64,000 bases of DNA from Lelliottia amnigena (GCA_900635465.1 LR134135.1:2046001-2110000); one strand, 5' to 3'; counted from the first letter of the stretch, positions 1 through 10,233 are shown. Numbers and translations are program-made. The notes: generated from the sequence alone by a model not told the origin.

Positions 1-1300
1 TCACCCGCGTAAAAATCAGGCGTCGCGTTTCCGGTCGGGAGATAAATCAGGTTCAGCTTTGCGTCATAAGACATGGCCGACCAGACGTTTGGCGTACCGC
101 GCGTATAGGTCTGACCTTCTGGCGGCAGGCCGGTGATAGCAGGATTTCCCGGATCCCATGCCCATGCCAGTTTACCGGTACGAACGTCATACGCACGCAC
201 CACGCCCGGCGGTTCACCGGTGGAGAAGTTATCGGCGACACGGCCTCCGACGACGACCACATTCCCGGCCACCAGCGGCGTTGAGGTCTGCTGGTAATAA
301 CCGGGTTTGATTTCGCCCATACCAACGCTGAGATCGACGATGCCACGATCGCCAAAGTCTTCGCAGAGCTTGCCGGTATCGGCATTGATCGCAATCAGGC
401 GGGCATCCGTCGTCGGCAGGAACAGGCGACGCGGGCAGGCTGCTGGCTGAGTGTTTACTTGTGACGTTGTCACAGATTGAGTGTCTTCAAAATAACCCAA
501 ACCACGACAGCGCTGCCAGTTTGGCGCGGTGGCCTTGGAATCGTAACGCCATTTTTCTTTACCAGAATCCACATCCAGCGCCAGCACTTTGCTGTACGGT
601 GTGCAGACAAACAGCGTGTCGCCTATCTGCAAAGGAGTGTTCTGATCTTCAGCGCCGGAGCCGTTGCTCTGCGGAATGTCACCCGTATGCGCGGTCCACG
701 CCACTTTCAAGGTACTGATGTTTTGCTTGTTGATCTGATCCAGCGCGGCAAAGCGGTCACCGTGTGTGGTGTTCCCCCAATGTTCCCAGTTTTTTTGCTG
801 CTCGCCAGGCGCAACCGGTTTTACCGGAACGGGCTCATTCGCGGCAACGAGCGTTTGCGGTTTGAACATCCAGCCAACGCTCACCAGCATCGCCAGCGCG
901 AGAATAGCCGCTAGCATGAAAGCCGGTTTTTTATTCACGGGTACGTTGCGGTTCGCCGCACGCAGGAAGGGCCAAACCAGGGCACATAGAAAGGCGAGGA
1001 CGGCGAGGGTAAACAGGCGCGAGAACAGCGGCCAGAAATCCCAGCCAGCATCATTCACTGCCCAAAAGATCGATGCAATAAAGGCGACAGCGTAAAGAAT
1101 GATCCCGCTGATTCGACGGTGAAAATTAAAAAGGCGGAGATCAACATCACTACGCCAACGATGAGGAAGTACCAGGTTCCCCCGACGGTAGCGAGCTTCA
1201 AGCCCAAGCCGCCAATTGCCAGGCCGATGATTGTCATCAGCCCCACCAGGAGCCACTGCAGGAATTTTGCTATCCCGCGCGGCGCGCTGCCAAATGCCAT
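1..1300 (-). CDS. Membrane-bound PQQ-dependent dehydrogenase, glucose/quinate/shikimate family (N-terminal part, frameshifted)
   Basis: This is the N-terminal half of a quinoprotein dehydrogenase of the Gcd family, which oxidises glucose or related polyols in the periplasm and passes electrons to ubiquinone. The gene runs off the left edge. The first ~130 residues hold several hydrophobic membrane helices. A periplasmic beta-propeller domain follows, with typical family segments such as WGNTTHGDRFAALDQIN and LPTTDARLIAINADTGKLC. The start at 1300 has AAGGAG 8 bases upstream. A one-base deletion in a T run (A run on the + strand, about 1122-1126) shifts the frame after residue 59; beyond it the other frame is open to the window edge. 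The locus next to ydcI is not that of E. coli gcd, so it may be a paralogue, and the substrate is uncertain. Confidence 0.85.
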
Positions 1301-1539
1301 TTCTGTCTCCTTAAAGACCTCGTATTTTCCCCGTAACGCCACGCTGCGCATGTACCATATGGGTAATTGAGTTCGGATTTAATAATGATTTATTGAAAAT
1401 ATACCGTTTGTACGGCTTTCGAACGCACGTGAATAAAGTTCGAATGAACCATTTGGTGAATTCGCGGCTATGATAAAACTGTTAAATTGTTTTGCGCAAT
1501 TGTTAATGAAAGATTTCGCATTATTTGAATAACAGAAAC

Positions 1540-1563
1540 AAAAAACCCGTCAGCGTGACGGGT
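1540..1563 (-). terminator. Rho-independent terminator of ydcI
   Basis: An 8-bp perfect stem (ACCCGTCA at 1545-1552 with TGACGGGT at 1556-1563) has a 3-base loop. On the minus strand it is followed by a run of U. It lies 23 bases after the ydcI stop codon. Confidence 0.8.
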
Positions 1564-1585
1564 CGGAGAAGCATAAGGGGGTGAA

Positions 1586-2510
1586 TCAGATAGGCATGGA
1601 TTTGCGGATGGCGCTGAGAAGCGACTGCGCACCGGAAGAAAGCGGGATATCCACGCGCGTCAGGATGCCGATAGGTTCACCGGCGCCTGGTGATGCCACC
1701 GGGAGCGCCGACAAACAGCCCTGACGTAAATCCTCTTTCACCGCGCCGGAGGGGACGAACCACACGTAGTCATAGTCCACCGTCAACTGGCGAGAAAGCG
1801 AAGCTGAAAGCGTTTCGATACAGCCTGACGGTAATGTGCAGCCCTGCATCTGGAGCATGACTTCGGCGTTGTGGCGCGGCGCGGTGCCTTTCGGGGAAAC
1901 GACTACCGGCCATTCCATGACCCGGCTTAGTGTGACAGTGTCACGTAATAAAGGGTGTCCAGGGCGCACGACCAGTTTCAGTGATTCCAGGAACAAAAGT
2001 TCATAATTAAGACCGACCATCCAGTTCCGGGTCAGACATGCGGCCAATCCCCAGATCCAGTTCTCCCGATTTCAGCCCTGACAGCAGCATGGTGTTATTC
2101 ATGGTAGCCACTTGTAGCGTGGTATTTTTTTGCTGCTTGTGAAACTGGCCGATAGCGGCGGGCAGAATGCCGAGCGCAGCCGTGGGTAACGCTCCCACGC
2201 GGACCACGTCGGTGTCCTGGCTGTCTTTGCGGTTCAGCGCCTGACCCGCTGTGTTCAGCGCGTCGAGTACTTTTACGGCATGCGTTAAAAACTGCTCACC
2301 GACCAGCGTCAGCTGTGCGCCAAGACGGCCACGATTGAACAAACGTGTGCCGGTCAGCTGTTCCAGTTCATTCAGTGTTTTTGAGAGCGCAGGCTGGCTA
2401 AGATTAAGAGTTTCAGCCGCACGCCCCAGCGTTCCCTGTTGAGCGACGGCCACAAAAGTGTGCAAATGGCGCAAACGTATGCGCTGACTAAACAAACCAT
2501 TTTTTTCCAT
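1586..2510 (-). CDS. ydcI: LysR-family transcriptional regulator YdcI (frameshifted)
   Basis: A LysR-type DNA-binding regulator, 307 aa once corrected, the same length as I recall for E. coli YdcI. The N-terminal winged helix-turn-helix (residues ~10-70, LRHLHTFVAVAQQGTLGRAA followed by LSQPALSKTL) is intact. The effector domain follows. One extra base in a C pair at 2021-2022 (+ strand) turns the expected DPELMVGLNYE into DPELDGRS and a stop; the next frame carries the remainder through RKSMPI. It is divergent from ydcJ with a 279-bp A+T-rich gap, the arrangement seen in E. coli. The indel is probably a sequencing error. Confidence 0.9.
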
Positions 2511-2789
2511 AGCCGATGTTATGAATAGAGCGAGGTAAGAGACAAGGGAAGATGTTTAATTTTGATAACCTGATAGCAAAATATTATTAACATTTGATGT
2601 AATTGAGTTACAACAAGATTTTCTTACTGAGGCTAATAAGTCGCAGGCGCTGACACAAAGGTGGGGGAGCGCTGTCTAAGCGCAGGGAATAACCACTCGG
2701 CTATCAGGATCACAGATTGGAAATTCTTCCCCCCGAAGGCGGAAAGCCTTCTCTACACTCCAGGTATTATTCACTGGGAGCATGACATC

Positions 2790-4133
2790 ATGGCGAACAC
2801 CATCACGGCTGATGATATTCGGGAACACTTTTCGCAGGCTATGTCAGCGATGTACCAGCAGGAAGTTCCACAATACGGCACATTGCTGGAACTGGTTGCA
2901 GATGTGAATCTGGCGGTACTGGAAAATAATCCGCACTTACATGAACAACTCGCGAATGCGGATGAACTCGCGCGTCTGAATGTCGAGCGTCATGGCGCAA
3001 TCCGCGTAGGCAGTGCAAAAGAACTGTCCACGTTACGCCGGATGTTTGCGATTATGGGGATGCACCCCGTCAGCTATTACGATCTCTCACAGGCGGGCGT
3101 GCCGGTACACTCGACGGCGTTTCGGCCCATCGATGATGCTGCGCTGTCGAGAAATCCTTTCCGTGTCTTCACCTCATTGCTCCGGCTGGAGCTTATTGAA
3201 AACGTGGCGCTGCGTGAACGTGCCGCGGATATTTTGGCCCGACGCTCTATTTTTACCCCGCGCTGTCTGGAACTGATCGATCTGCATGAGTCTGAAGGCC
3301 ACTTTACGGAATCTCAGGCGCGCGAGTTTGTTCAGGAAGCGCTGGAAACGTTCCGCTGGCACAGCCACGCGCTTGTCGACCAGGAAACGTATCTGGCTCT
3401 GCACAATGAGCATCGTCTTATCGCCGATGTGGTTTGTTTCCCCGGATGCCATATTAACCACCTGACGCCGCGCACGCTGGATATCGATCGGGTGCAGGAG
3501 TTGATGCCGAAATACGGTATTGAACCGAAAATTGTGATTGAAGGGCCGCCGCGACGCGACGTGCCGGTCCTATTGCGCCAAACCAGTTTCAAAGCGTTGG
3601 AAGAGCCGGTGCTTTTTGCCGGCGAACATCGTGGAACGCATACCGCCCGTTTTGGTGAGATCGAACAGCGTGGCGTGGCGTTAACGCCGAAAGGCCGCGA
3701 GCTTTATGACCGTCTACTGGGTGAAGCGGGAACCGGTAAGGACAATCTGACGCATCAGCTCCATTTACGTGACGTGTTTCAGGCCTTCCCGGACAGTGAA
3801 ATGTTCCTGCGCCGACAGGAATTAGCCTATTTTCGCTACCGTCTGACGCCTGCGGGCGAGTCACACCGCCAGGCATTTCGCCCCGGTGACGATCCGCAAC
3901 CGCTGATTGAGCGAGGGTGGGTCGTGGCGCAGCCAATCGTTTATGAAGATTTTCTTCCGGTAAGCGCTGCAGGTATTTTCCAGTCGAATCTTGGCAATGA
4001 AACCCAGGCGCGAAGCCATGGTAATTCCAGCCAGGCGGCGTTTGAAACCGCGCTGGGATGTGCAGTCAACGATGAATTTACGCTGTATCAGCAGGCGGAA
4101 GAGCGCAGTAAACGTCGTTGTGGTTTGCTCTGA
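2790..4133 (+). CDS. ydcJ: 2-oxoadipate dioxygenase/decarboxylase family protein YdcJ (HglS-like)
   Basis: A 447-aa protein nearly colinear with E. coli YdcJ (DUF1338). The family includes HglS of Pseudomonas, an Fe(II) enzyme that converts 2-oxoadipate to D-2-hydroxyglutarate in lysine breakdown. Candidate metal ligands are present: His68 in NVERHGAIRVG, His224 in NHLTPRTLDID, and Glu290 or Glu292 in RFGEIEQRG. The open frame extends upstream, but the ATG at 2790 (MANTITADDI) matches the family start. It is divergent from ydcI, which probably regulates it or responds to the same signal. The exact physiological substrate in enterics is not something I can read from the sequence. Confidence 0.9.
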   Translation: MANTITADDIREHFSQAMSAMYQQEVPQYGTLLELVADVNLAVLENNPHLHEQLANADELARLNVERHGAIRVGSAKELSTLRRMFAIMGMHPVSYYDLSQAGVPVHSTAFRPIDDAALSRNPFRVFTSLLRLELIENVALRERAADILARRSIFTPRCLELIDLHESEGHFTESQAREFVQEALETFRWHSHALVDQETYLALHNEHRLIADVVCFPGCHINHLTPRTLDIDRVQELMPKYGIEPKIVIEGPPRRDVPVLLRQTSFKALEEPVLFAGEHRGTHTARFGEIEQRGVALTPKGRELYDRLLGEAGTGKDNLTHQLHLRDVFQAFPDSEMFLRRQELAYFRYRLTPAGESHRQAFRPGDDPQPLIERGWVVAQPIVYEDFLPVSAAGIFQSNLGNETQARSHGNSSQAAFETALGCAVNDEFTLYQQAEERSKRRCGLL

Positions 4134-4175
4134 AAACGTTACTCTGCTGGGCTGTGATGGAAAATAAAGGTTGGT

Positions 4176-5684
4176 ATGGAAAATTCATCTTTCCCGGTGG
4201 TTGAGACGTGTCAGGGCCGTTTAGTCGGTTTAACCGATGAAAATGTCCATGTGTGGTGCGGTATTCCCTATGCTGCGCCACCCGTTGGTGAGTTGCGCTG
4301 GCGCTCACCGCAGCCACCTGCGGCCTGGCATGGCATTCGTCAGGCCAACGCATTTTCAGCGTCAAGCTGGCAAAACAGCGAGTACTGCCGGGAGCTCGGC
4401 GGCGGAGACCCCGGTGAATTCTCTGAAGACTGCCTGTATCTGAATGTCTGGTCGCCGGTGAAACGCGAAGCGCCGCTGCCGGTGATGGTCTGGCTGCACG
4501 GCGGCGGTTTCACGATTGGCGCCGGCGGGTTGCCTCCCTATAACGGAAAGGCGCTGGCGCGTCGGGACGTGGTGGTTGTGACGCTGAACTATCGTCTGGG
4601 GCATTTGGGGTTCTTTGCCCATCCCGCGCTTTGCGACGACGAAGATCGCATTGTGCATAACTTTGCGCTGCTCGATCAAATGGCCGCCCTTGAGTGGGTG
4701 CGTGACAACATTGCAGCGTTTGGTGGCGATCCAAGCAATATTACGCTTTTTGGGGAATCCGCTGGGGGCCGCAGCGTGCTGTCATTGCTGACTTCGCCGC
4801 TGGCGAAAGGGCTGTTTCACAAAGCGATCGTGCAGAGTGGTTATACCTTGCCTGATACCCCGCGTGGGGATGCGCTGCAAAAAGGTGAAACGCTGGCGGG
4901 GCATTTCGGCCTGCAAAACGCGACGGCGGAACAGCTGCGTGCCATTCCCGCGCACGCATTCTGGTCGCTGGAGGCTCCGCTGAATGTGGCACCGACCCCG
5001 ATTGTGGGCGACTGCGTGTTACCCGAACCGATGCTGGATCTTTTTTTTGCTGCGCGCCAGCATCCTGTTCCGGTGATGATTGGCTCAAACAGTGATGAAG
5101 CGAGCGTGATGGCCGTTTTCGGGATAGACCTGGCCGGGCAAATCCAAAAGTTACGGCGTGAGCGCCGGTTTGGTCTTGGGTTAATCAAGTTACTTTATCC
5201 TGGCGTGAAAGGGGATGCAGAGCTGGGCCGACAGGTGTGTCGCGACATGGCGTTCACGACCATGGGTTTTGTCGTGATGCAGGCGCAACAGCGGGTGGGC
5301 GAACCGTGCTGGCGCTACTGGTTTGATTACGTTGCCGAGGCGGAACACGCAACCTATTCAAACGGCGCGTGGCACGGCAATGAAATTCCGTATGTGTTTG
5401 ATACGTTAAATCAGATTGAGCCGTCGCGGCAGTATGTGAACGAGCGCGATCTGGCGTTTTCTGGCCACGTGGCCGATTACTGGGTCAACTTCGCGCGTCA
5501 CGCCAGCCGAACCTGTGATGCCCTTCATGGCCCGGTCCGATGGCCCGCTGCCCGAAAAGGGCGCGATGTGCTCTTGCATCTCGGTGTGAATAAACATGCA
5601 GTTTTCAAGCTGGAATACCGATTTATGCGCGCCCGGATGAGCCTGTTTAAACGCGTTATGAAGCACCATGTGAGTCTGGATTGA
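4176..5684 (+). CDS. Type-B carboxylesterase
   Basis: A 502-aa alpha/beta-hydrolase of the carboxylesterase/lipase type-B family (PnbA-like). Visible catalytic elements are the oxyanion-hole HGGG at 108-111, the nucleophile elbow GESAG with Ser195, the acid Glu308 in SNSDEAS, and His400 in AWHGNEIPYVF. No signal peptide is seen, so it is probably cytoplasmic. It starts 42 bases after ydcJ in the same direction. Its end overlaps the convergent LysR gene by 29 bases. It does not belong to the E. coli ydc gene order, so it is an accessory insertion. The natural ester substrate is unknown. Confidence 0.9.
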   Translation: MENSSFPVVETCQGRLVGLTDENVHVWCGIPYAAPPVGELRWRSPQPPAAWHGIRQANAFSASSWQNSEYCRELGGGDPGEFSEDCLYLNVWSPVKREAPLPVMVWLHGGGFTIGAGGLPPYNGKALARRDVVVVTLNYRLGHLGFFAHPALCDDEDRIVHNFALLDQMAALEWVRDNIAAFGGDPSNITLFGESAGGRSVLSLLTSPLAKGLFHKAIVQSGYTLPDTPRGDALQKGETLAGHFGLQNATAEQLRAIPAHAFWSLEAPLNVAPTPIVGDCVLPEPMLDLFFAARQHPVPVMIGSNSDEASVMAVFGIDLAGQIQKLRRERRFGLGLIKLLYPGVKGDAELGRQVCRDMAFTTMGFVVMQAQQRVGEPCWRYWFDYVAEAEHATYSNGAWHGNEIPYVFDTLNQIEPSRQYVNERDLAFSGHVADYWVNFARHASRTCDALHGPVRWPAARKGRDVLLHLGVNKHAVFKLEYRFMRARMSLFKRVMKHHVSLD

Positions 5685-6513
5685 GTAAGCAGGCGCGAAA
5701 AGCAGCCAGCCCAGCAGTCTTTCCATGCGAATCGCGTAACAGCAGCCGATAGCTTGCGCCGGTTTTAACGCTGGTGTTAAACGGGCGCGCCAGCCGTCCG
5801 GCGCGAATATCTTCTTCTACCAGCGTTTCGTCAGCAATCGCCACGCCAAGGCCTTGCATCGCGGCGGTGATTGCCAGGTCCATTGTGTCGAAGTGTTGGT
5901 TTTTGTGCATCACCAGCGCGACGTTTTCTTGTCTGGACAGCCAGAGTGACCAGTCTGTTTTGTCACGGGTCGGATGAAGAAACGTCAGCGTATCCAGAGC
6001 CGAATCCATTCGCTGCGGACTCATCACTGGCGTCAGGGCTTCTTCAAAAAGCAGATCGCCAGCGCTCAAATGCGTACCAAACACGATCGCGGCATCGTAG
6101 GATTCGGTTTTAAAATTCACCGTATGATCGGTCGTGGTGGTGAGGGCGATTTGTAGTTCTGGCTGCTCTCGTTCGACCTGAATCAGCCGAGGGATCAGCC
6201 AGCGCATTGCACATGTCGGCACTTTCAGGCGCACGACGGTTTGTTGCGCGCGCGCTTGTTCGGCCACGGTGAGTAAGTGCTCAAAGGCTGACTGTAAGTC
6301 AGGAAGCAGAGCGCTGCCCTGAGGGGAAAGCCGCAGTCCGCGAGCATGGCGCTCAAACAGCGGAAAGCCGAACCAGGATTCCAGCGTCGCGATTTTACGA
6401 CTGACAGCGCCCTGGGTCAGGCACAGTTCTTTGGCGGCGTGAGTGAGATTCAGGTGACGCGCGGTGATCAGAAATGCGTCTACAGCATTGTGGGGAAAGG
6501 TACGGCGCGACAT
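5656..6513 (-). CDS. LysR-family transcriptional regulator
   Basis: A 285-aa LysR regulator: N-terminal winged HTH (residues ~5-65, with HLNLTHAAKELCLTQGAVSR) and a substrate-binding-like effector domain (~90-285). The start at 6513 is preferred because GGAGTG lies 5 bases upstream; an in-frame ATG at 6528 is possible. The gene is convergent with the esterase and lies between it and ompN. It resembles the GcvA/AmpR branch in the HTH. Its target cannot be told from the sequence; the adjacent esterase is one candidate, although they are convergent rather than divergent. Confidence 0.88.
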   Translation of the reverse strand: MSRRTFPHNAVDAFLITARHLNLTHAAKELCLTQGAVSRKIATLESWFGFPLFERHARGLRLSPQGSALLPDLQSAFEHLLTVAEQARAQQTVVRLKVPTCAMRWLIPRLIQVEREQPELQIALTTTTDHTVNFKTESYDAAIVFGTHLSAGDLLFEEALTPVMSPQRMDSALDTLTFLHPTRDKTDWSLWLSRQENVALVMHKNQHFDTMDLAITAAMQGLGVAIADETLVEEDIRAGRLARPFNTSVKTGASYRLLLRDSHGKTAGLAAFRACLLNPDSHGAS

Positions 6514-6583
6514 AAACACTCCAGGCATGCGTTTTTATCATGTCGTCCATCACACATTAGCTTGCCGAATGTGTCAATAAATG

Positions 6584-6607
6584 AAAAAAGCCCGCCAGAT
6601 GGCAGGC
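6584..6607 (-). terminator. Rho-independent terminator of ompN
   Basis: The stem GCCCGCCA (6590-6597) pairs with GGCAGGC (6601-6607) with one mismatch. It is flanked by A6 on the left and T7 on the right, so it can act in either direction. It lies immediately downstream of the ompN stop. Confidence 0.8.
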
Positions 6608-6622
6608 TTTTTTTGTCAGCAA

Positions 6623-7759
6623 TTAGAACTGGTAAACCAGACCTAACGCGACAACGTCATCCGTTGCAATACCTGCATCTTTATAGAATTGATCGTCGCT
6701 ATCCAGTAGGTTGATTTTATAATCAACGTAGGTGGACATGTTTTTGTTGAAATAGTAGGTCGCGCCTACGTCGGCATATTTAACCAGGTCTTTATCAGCG
6801 TTAAATCCGTTATAGGTCAGATCCTTGCCTTTTGCCTGCAAATAAGAGATGGCCGGGCGCAGGCCGAAATCGAACTGATATTGCGCGGTGATTTCAATGT
6901 TCTGGGTTTTATTTGCAACGCCGCCCGCGTGGGTATCGTCAAAAGTACCGTACGACGTCATGTTACGGGTTTCGGAATACATTGTTGCCAGATAAATATT
7001 ATTGGCGTCGTATTTCAGACCCGCAGTCCAGGCATCGGCTTTTTCACCCTGAGCCATATAGGCGCTGCTGTCGTTTTGTTGCGCGTTGGTGCGATCAGAA
7101 GAAGCATAGGCCGCGCCTGCGCTGATCCCCATCCCTAAATCATACGTGGTGGAAATACCAAAGCCGTCGCCATTCTCATGACGGACGTCGCGGCCATTAT
7201 TAGTGCCTTCGTTACCGTTGCCTGAGTCTTCGTTGTTACCCTGATACTGCAGGGCAAAGCTCAGGCCATCCACCAGTCCGTAGAAGTTGGTGTTGCGATA
7301 GGTGGCAACGCCGTTAGCGCGGCTGGTCATGTAGATGTCGGACTGGGAATACGTATCGCCGCCGAACTCAGGCAGCATATCGGTCCAGCCTTCCACGTCA
7401 TACAGCACGCCATAGTTACGGCCATAATCAAATGAGCCGTAGTCGCCGAACTTCAGACCCGCGAAACCAAGACGCGTCCATGACTGGTTCTCAGAACCTT
7501 CGGTGTTATTGGCCTGAACGTTGTATTCCCACTGGCCAAAGCCCGTCAGCTGGTCGCTGATTTGGGTTTCACCTTTGAACCCCAGACGAACATAGGATTG
7601 GTCACCGTCTGCGGACGTGTTGTCAGAAAAATAGTGCAGCCCATCGACTTTACCGTACAGATCGAGTTTGTTGCCGTCTTTATTATAAATCTCTGCCGCG
7701 TGAGCAGCGCCTGCAGCCATGAGAGCGGGGATGACAATTGCCAGAACTTTTCTTTTCAT
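6623..7759 (-). CDS. ompN: Outer-membrane porin OmpN
   Basis: A general trimeric porin of the OmpC/OmpF/OmpN group, 378 aa. It has a 21-residue signal peptide ([10 protein letters not shown]..., cleavage after AHA) and a mature start [16 protein letters not shown]. The constriction loop L3 carries [12 protein letters not shown], and the chain ends in the classic aromatic LVYQF. Details such as [12 protein letters not shown], the [21 protein letters not shown] segment, and [16 protein letters not shown] match OmpN better than OmpC or NmpC. The start follows a GGATCG ribosome site. Unlike the E. coli locus I recall, I found no micC-like RNA next to it. Confidence 0.92.
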   Translation of the reverse strand: MKRKVLAIVIPALMAAGAAHAAEIYNKDGNKLDLYGKVDGLHYFSDNTSADGDQSYVRLGFKGETQISDQLTGFGQWEYNVQANNTEGSENQSWTRLGFAGLKFGDYGSFDYGRNYGVLYDVEGWTDMLPEFGGDTYSQSDIYMTSRANGVATYRNTNFYGLVDGLSFALQYQGNNEDSGNGNEGTNNGRDVRHENGDGFGISTTYDLGMGISAGAAYASSDRTNAQQNDSSAYMAQGEKADAWTAGLKYDANNIYLATMYSETRNMTSYGTFDDTHAGGVANKTQNIEITAQYQFDFGLRPAISYLQAKGKDLTYNGFNADKDLVKYADVGATYYFNKNMSTYVDYKINLLDSDDQFYKDAGIATDDVVALGLVYQF

Positions 7760-8261
7760 TTTTCGATCCTTTAAACGATTTTTATTATGACGTGAGTGAA
7801 CTTTCGTCCATATCATGAATCGAATGAATCCTAATATCCTTTTAATTATTTCGGCAAATACTATAGTTTTTTTAAATGTTAATATTTGCTGCGTGAGTAA
7901 CTGAATGAAATGTAAATCAGTTCCATGAATTAATGAGGTGATAAAAATTCACAATAAATATTGATTTATGGGAAACAGTTTTAGGGAGTAAATTAAATAA
8001 TTAAAATCATGGCGGAGATTTTTTTATTTTGCGACTGAACCCTGGGTTTGCAACACGATTATGTGATCCCATTTTAATCATCCCGCTCGGATGCAAAGAG
8101 CACGTTCACCCATCGCAAAACCCTCTTAACGATATCTTCCGGCAGTTGAGTATTAGGCGAGCTATGCGTTTTGATCATGGCGACTATGACAACAATTCGG
8201 TTGTCGTCTTCATCACCTTCTTGTTGAATAGTTATGCAATATCCACGAGAAAGGATTGATG
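7760..8261. other. A+T-rich intergenic region upstream of ompN and the aminotransferase gene
   Basis: About 500 bases lie between two divergent genes, very A+T rich from ~7800 to 8030, as expected for a porin control region (OmpR/H-NS type). I could not define operator boxes with confidence. A 64-codon open frame on the minus strand (8268-8074) has the protein-like stretch DEDDNRIVVIVAMIKTHSS. It has no clear ribosome site and overlaps the next gene's start, so I do not call it. No terminator-like hairpin or MicC-like sequence was seen. Confidence 0.5.
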
Positions 8262-9431
8262 ATGACATTACGTACCCCTGTGCATACCCGTTCTAAACTG
8301 CCTGATGTGGGCACGACGATTTTTACCGTGATTGGCCAGCTATCTGCCCAGCACAATGCCATCAATCTTTCTCAAGGCGCGCCTAACTTTTCTTGTGACC
8401 CTAATCTGATCGCCGGCGTAACGCGTGCGATGGAAGCGGGTCATAATCAATATGCGGCGATGACCGGCTTGCCTCCCCTTAAAGAGCGTATCGTCGATAA
8501 AATCGCGACCCTTTACGGCACGCGATATGACGCCAGCTCTGAAGTGCTGATCACCGCCAGCGCCAGCGAAGGGCTGTACTCCGCGATCAGCGGACTGGTG
8601 CATCCCGGCGATGAAGTTATCTATTTTGAACCGTCTTTCGATAGCTACGCGCCCATCGTGCGGTTGCAAGGTGCTACACCGGTCGCGATCAAGCTGACGG
8701 TTCCGGCGTTTGCCGTAGACTGGGATGAAGTTCGTGCGGCGGTCACCAGCCGCACCCGGATGATTATCATTAATACGCCGCACAACCCCAGCGGGCAGGT
8801 TTTCTCTGCTGAGGATTTACAACAGCTGGCGGCGATCACCCAAAACACCGACATTATTATTTTGTCTGACGAAGTGTACGAACACGTCGTGTTTGACGAA
8901 AAACCACATCATGGAATGGCAACGCACCCGCAGCTGGCGGAACGAAGCGTGATCATTTCATCATTCGGAAAAACCTATCATGTCACCGGCTGGCGCGTGG
9001 GGTATTGTGTTGCTCCGGCAGAACTGATGGATGAAATTTGCAAAGTGCATCAATTTTTGATGTTTTCGGCCGATACCCCTATGCAATACGCCTTTGCTGA
9101 ACATATGGCCGATCCGCAAACCTGGCTTTCGCTCTCCGCGTTTTATCAGCGTAAGCGCGATCTGTTGCAAAATTTACTGTCGGACTCGCCGTTTAAATTA
9201 CTGCCCAGCGCAGGTTCGTTCTTCCTGCTGGCCGATTACAGCCATTTCAGCGACGAGAGCGACAGCGAGATGGTCAAACGCCTGATTACTGAATGTGGCG
9301 TGGCGACGATTCCGCTGTCGGCGTTTTACGCTGATGGCACAGATAACAAATTGATTCGCCTCTCTTTTGCGAAAGATGAGGCGACATTACGGGCAGGTGC
9401 GCAGGCCCTGTGTCGGGTTAAACCACGCTAA
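8262..9431 (+). CDS. PLP-dependent aminotransferase, methionine aminotransferase (YbdL) type
   Basis: A fold-type I aminotransferase of 389 aa, similar throughout to E. coli YbdL, which transaminates methionine and other amino acids with 2-oxo acids. Seen are the N-terminal LSQGAPNF, the PLP-contacting NTPHNPSG (171-178) and SDEVYEH (D203), and the Schiff-base lysine K237 in SSFGKTYHVTGWRVGYC. Starts at TTG 8256, ATG 8259 and ATG 8262 are all in frame; ATG 8262 has the best spacing from GAAAGGA. The next gene, an amino-acid binding protein, begins 11 bases after the stop, so the two are probably cotranscribed. Confidence 0.88.
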   Translation: MTLRTPVHTRSKLPDVGTTIFTVIGQLSAQHNAINLSQGAPNFSCDPNLIAGVTRAMEAGHNQYAAMTGLPPLKERIVDKIATLYGTRYDASSEVLITASASEGLYSAISGLVHPGDEVIYFEPSFDSYAPIVRLQGATPVAIKLTVPAFAVDWDEVRAAVTSRTRMIIINTPHNPSGQVFSAEDLQQLAAITQNTDIIILSDEVYEHVVFDEKPHHGMATHPQLAERSVIISSFGKTYHVTGWRVGYCVAPAELMDEICKVHQFLMFSADTPMQYAFAEHMADPQTWLSLSAFYQRKRDLLQNLLSDSPFKLLPSAGSFFLLADYSHFSDESDSEMVKRLITECGVATIPLSAFYADGTDNKLIRLSFAKDEATLRAGAQALCRVKPR

Positions 9432-9442
9432 GGAGTTTTGAG

Positions 9443-10216
9443 ATGAAATTTAACGCGTTAGTTGTCGGCATGGGATTGCTGTGTTCGTTTTCGACGCTGG
9501 CAGCAACTGAACTTCGCTACGGCCTTGAAGCCGAATATCCTCCGTTTGAAAGCCGCAATGCCTCGGGCGAACTGGAAGGGTTCGACATCGATCTCGGCAA
9601 AGCGATTTGCAAAGCCGCTGAACTGAAATGCAGCTGGGTCGAAACCTCTTTTGATGCATTGATTCCAGGATTAATGGCAAAAAAATTCGACGCCATTAAC
9701 TCCGCGATGAACATCACCGATCAGCGTCGGCAGAGCATCGACTTCACCCAGCCGATTTACCGCATCCCTTCGCAGCTGGTGGGTAAAGCAGGTACCGGTA
9801 TTGAAGCGACGCCTGAAGGCTTGAAAGGCAAAAGCATCGGCGTATTGCAGGGTTCTATTCAGGAAACCTATGCAAAAGAGCATTGGGAAAAGCACGGTGT
9901 CACCGTGGTGTCTTATAAAGATCAGAATATGGCATGGGGCGATCTGCTGAATGGCCGTATTGATGCTTCTCTCGTGATGTCAGCGGCCGGTCAGGCAGGT
10001 TTCCTGAGCAAACCGCAGGGTAAAGGGTTTGGATTTATCGGCAAACCGGTGTCTGACGACACGATCCTCGGCAGCGGGATCGGCTTTGGGCTACGCAAAG
10101 GTGACGAAGCCACCAAGAAACAGCTCGATGCGGCCATTGAAAAAGTCCGGGCTGACGGAACGATCGATAAACTGGCGCAGAAATATTTTCCAGGTATCGA
10201 TGTCAGCGTAAAATAA
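9443..10216 (+). CDS. Periplasmic polar amino-acid ABC transporter substrate-binding protein (HisJ/ArgT family)
   Basis: A 257-aa solute-binding protein of family 3. The signal peptide is residues 1-20 (MKFNALVVGMGLLCSFSTLA). Two lobes carry typical motifs: ELRYGLEAEYPPFE, LEGFDIDLGKAI, FDALIPGLMAKKFDAINSAM and the terminal DKLAQKYFPGIDV. It resembles the lysine/arginine/ornithine and histidine binding proteins, so the ligand is probably a basic or polar amino acid. No permease or ATPase gene is next to it, so it must share a transporter encoded elsewhere. It is the second gene of a two-gene operon with an aminotransferase. Confidence 0.88.
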   Translation: MKFNALVVGMGLLCSFSTLAATELRYGLEAEYPPFESRNASGELEGFDIDLGKAICKAAELKCSWVETSFDALIPGLMAKKFDAINSAMNITDQRRQSIDFTQPIYRIPSQLVGKAGTGIEATPEGLKGKSIGVLQGSIQETYAKEHWEKHGVTVVSYKDQNMAWGDLLNGRIDASLVMSAAGQAGFLSKPQGKGFGFIGKPVSDDTILGSGIGFGLRKGDEATKKQLDAAIEKVRADGTIDKLAQKYFPGIDVSVK

Positions 10217-10233
10217 TAATAGTGCGCCTGATT

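Noticed and set aside
53..394. A 113-codon open frame on the minus strand at the window start
   Set aside because: It is an out-of-frame shadow. The frame carrying LPTTDARLIAINADTGKLC of the PQQ dehydrogenase runs through the same DNA.
2661..2789. N-terminal extension of ydcJ
   Set aside because: The frame is open, but the translated segment has no similarity to the family. The ATG at 2790 gives the exact expected start and length.
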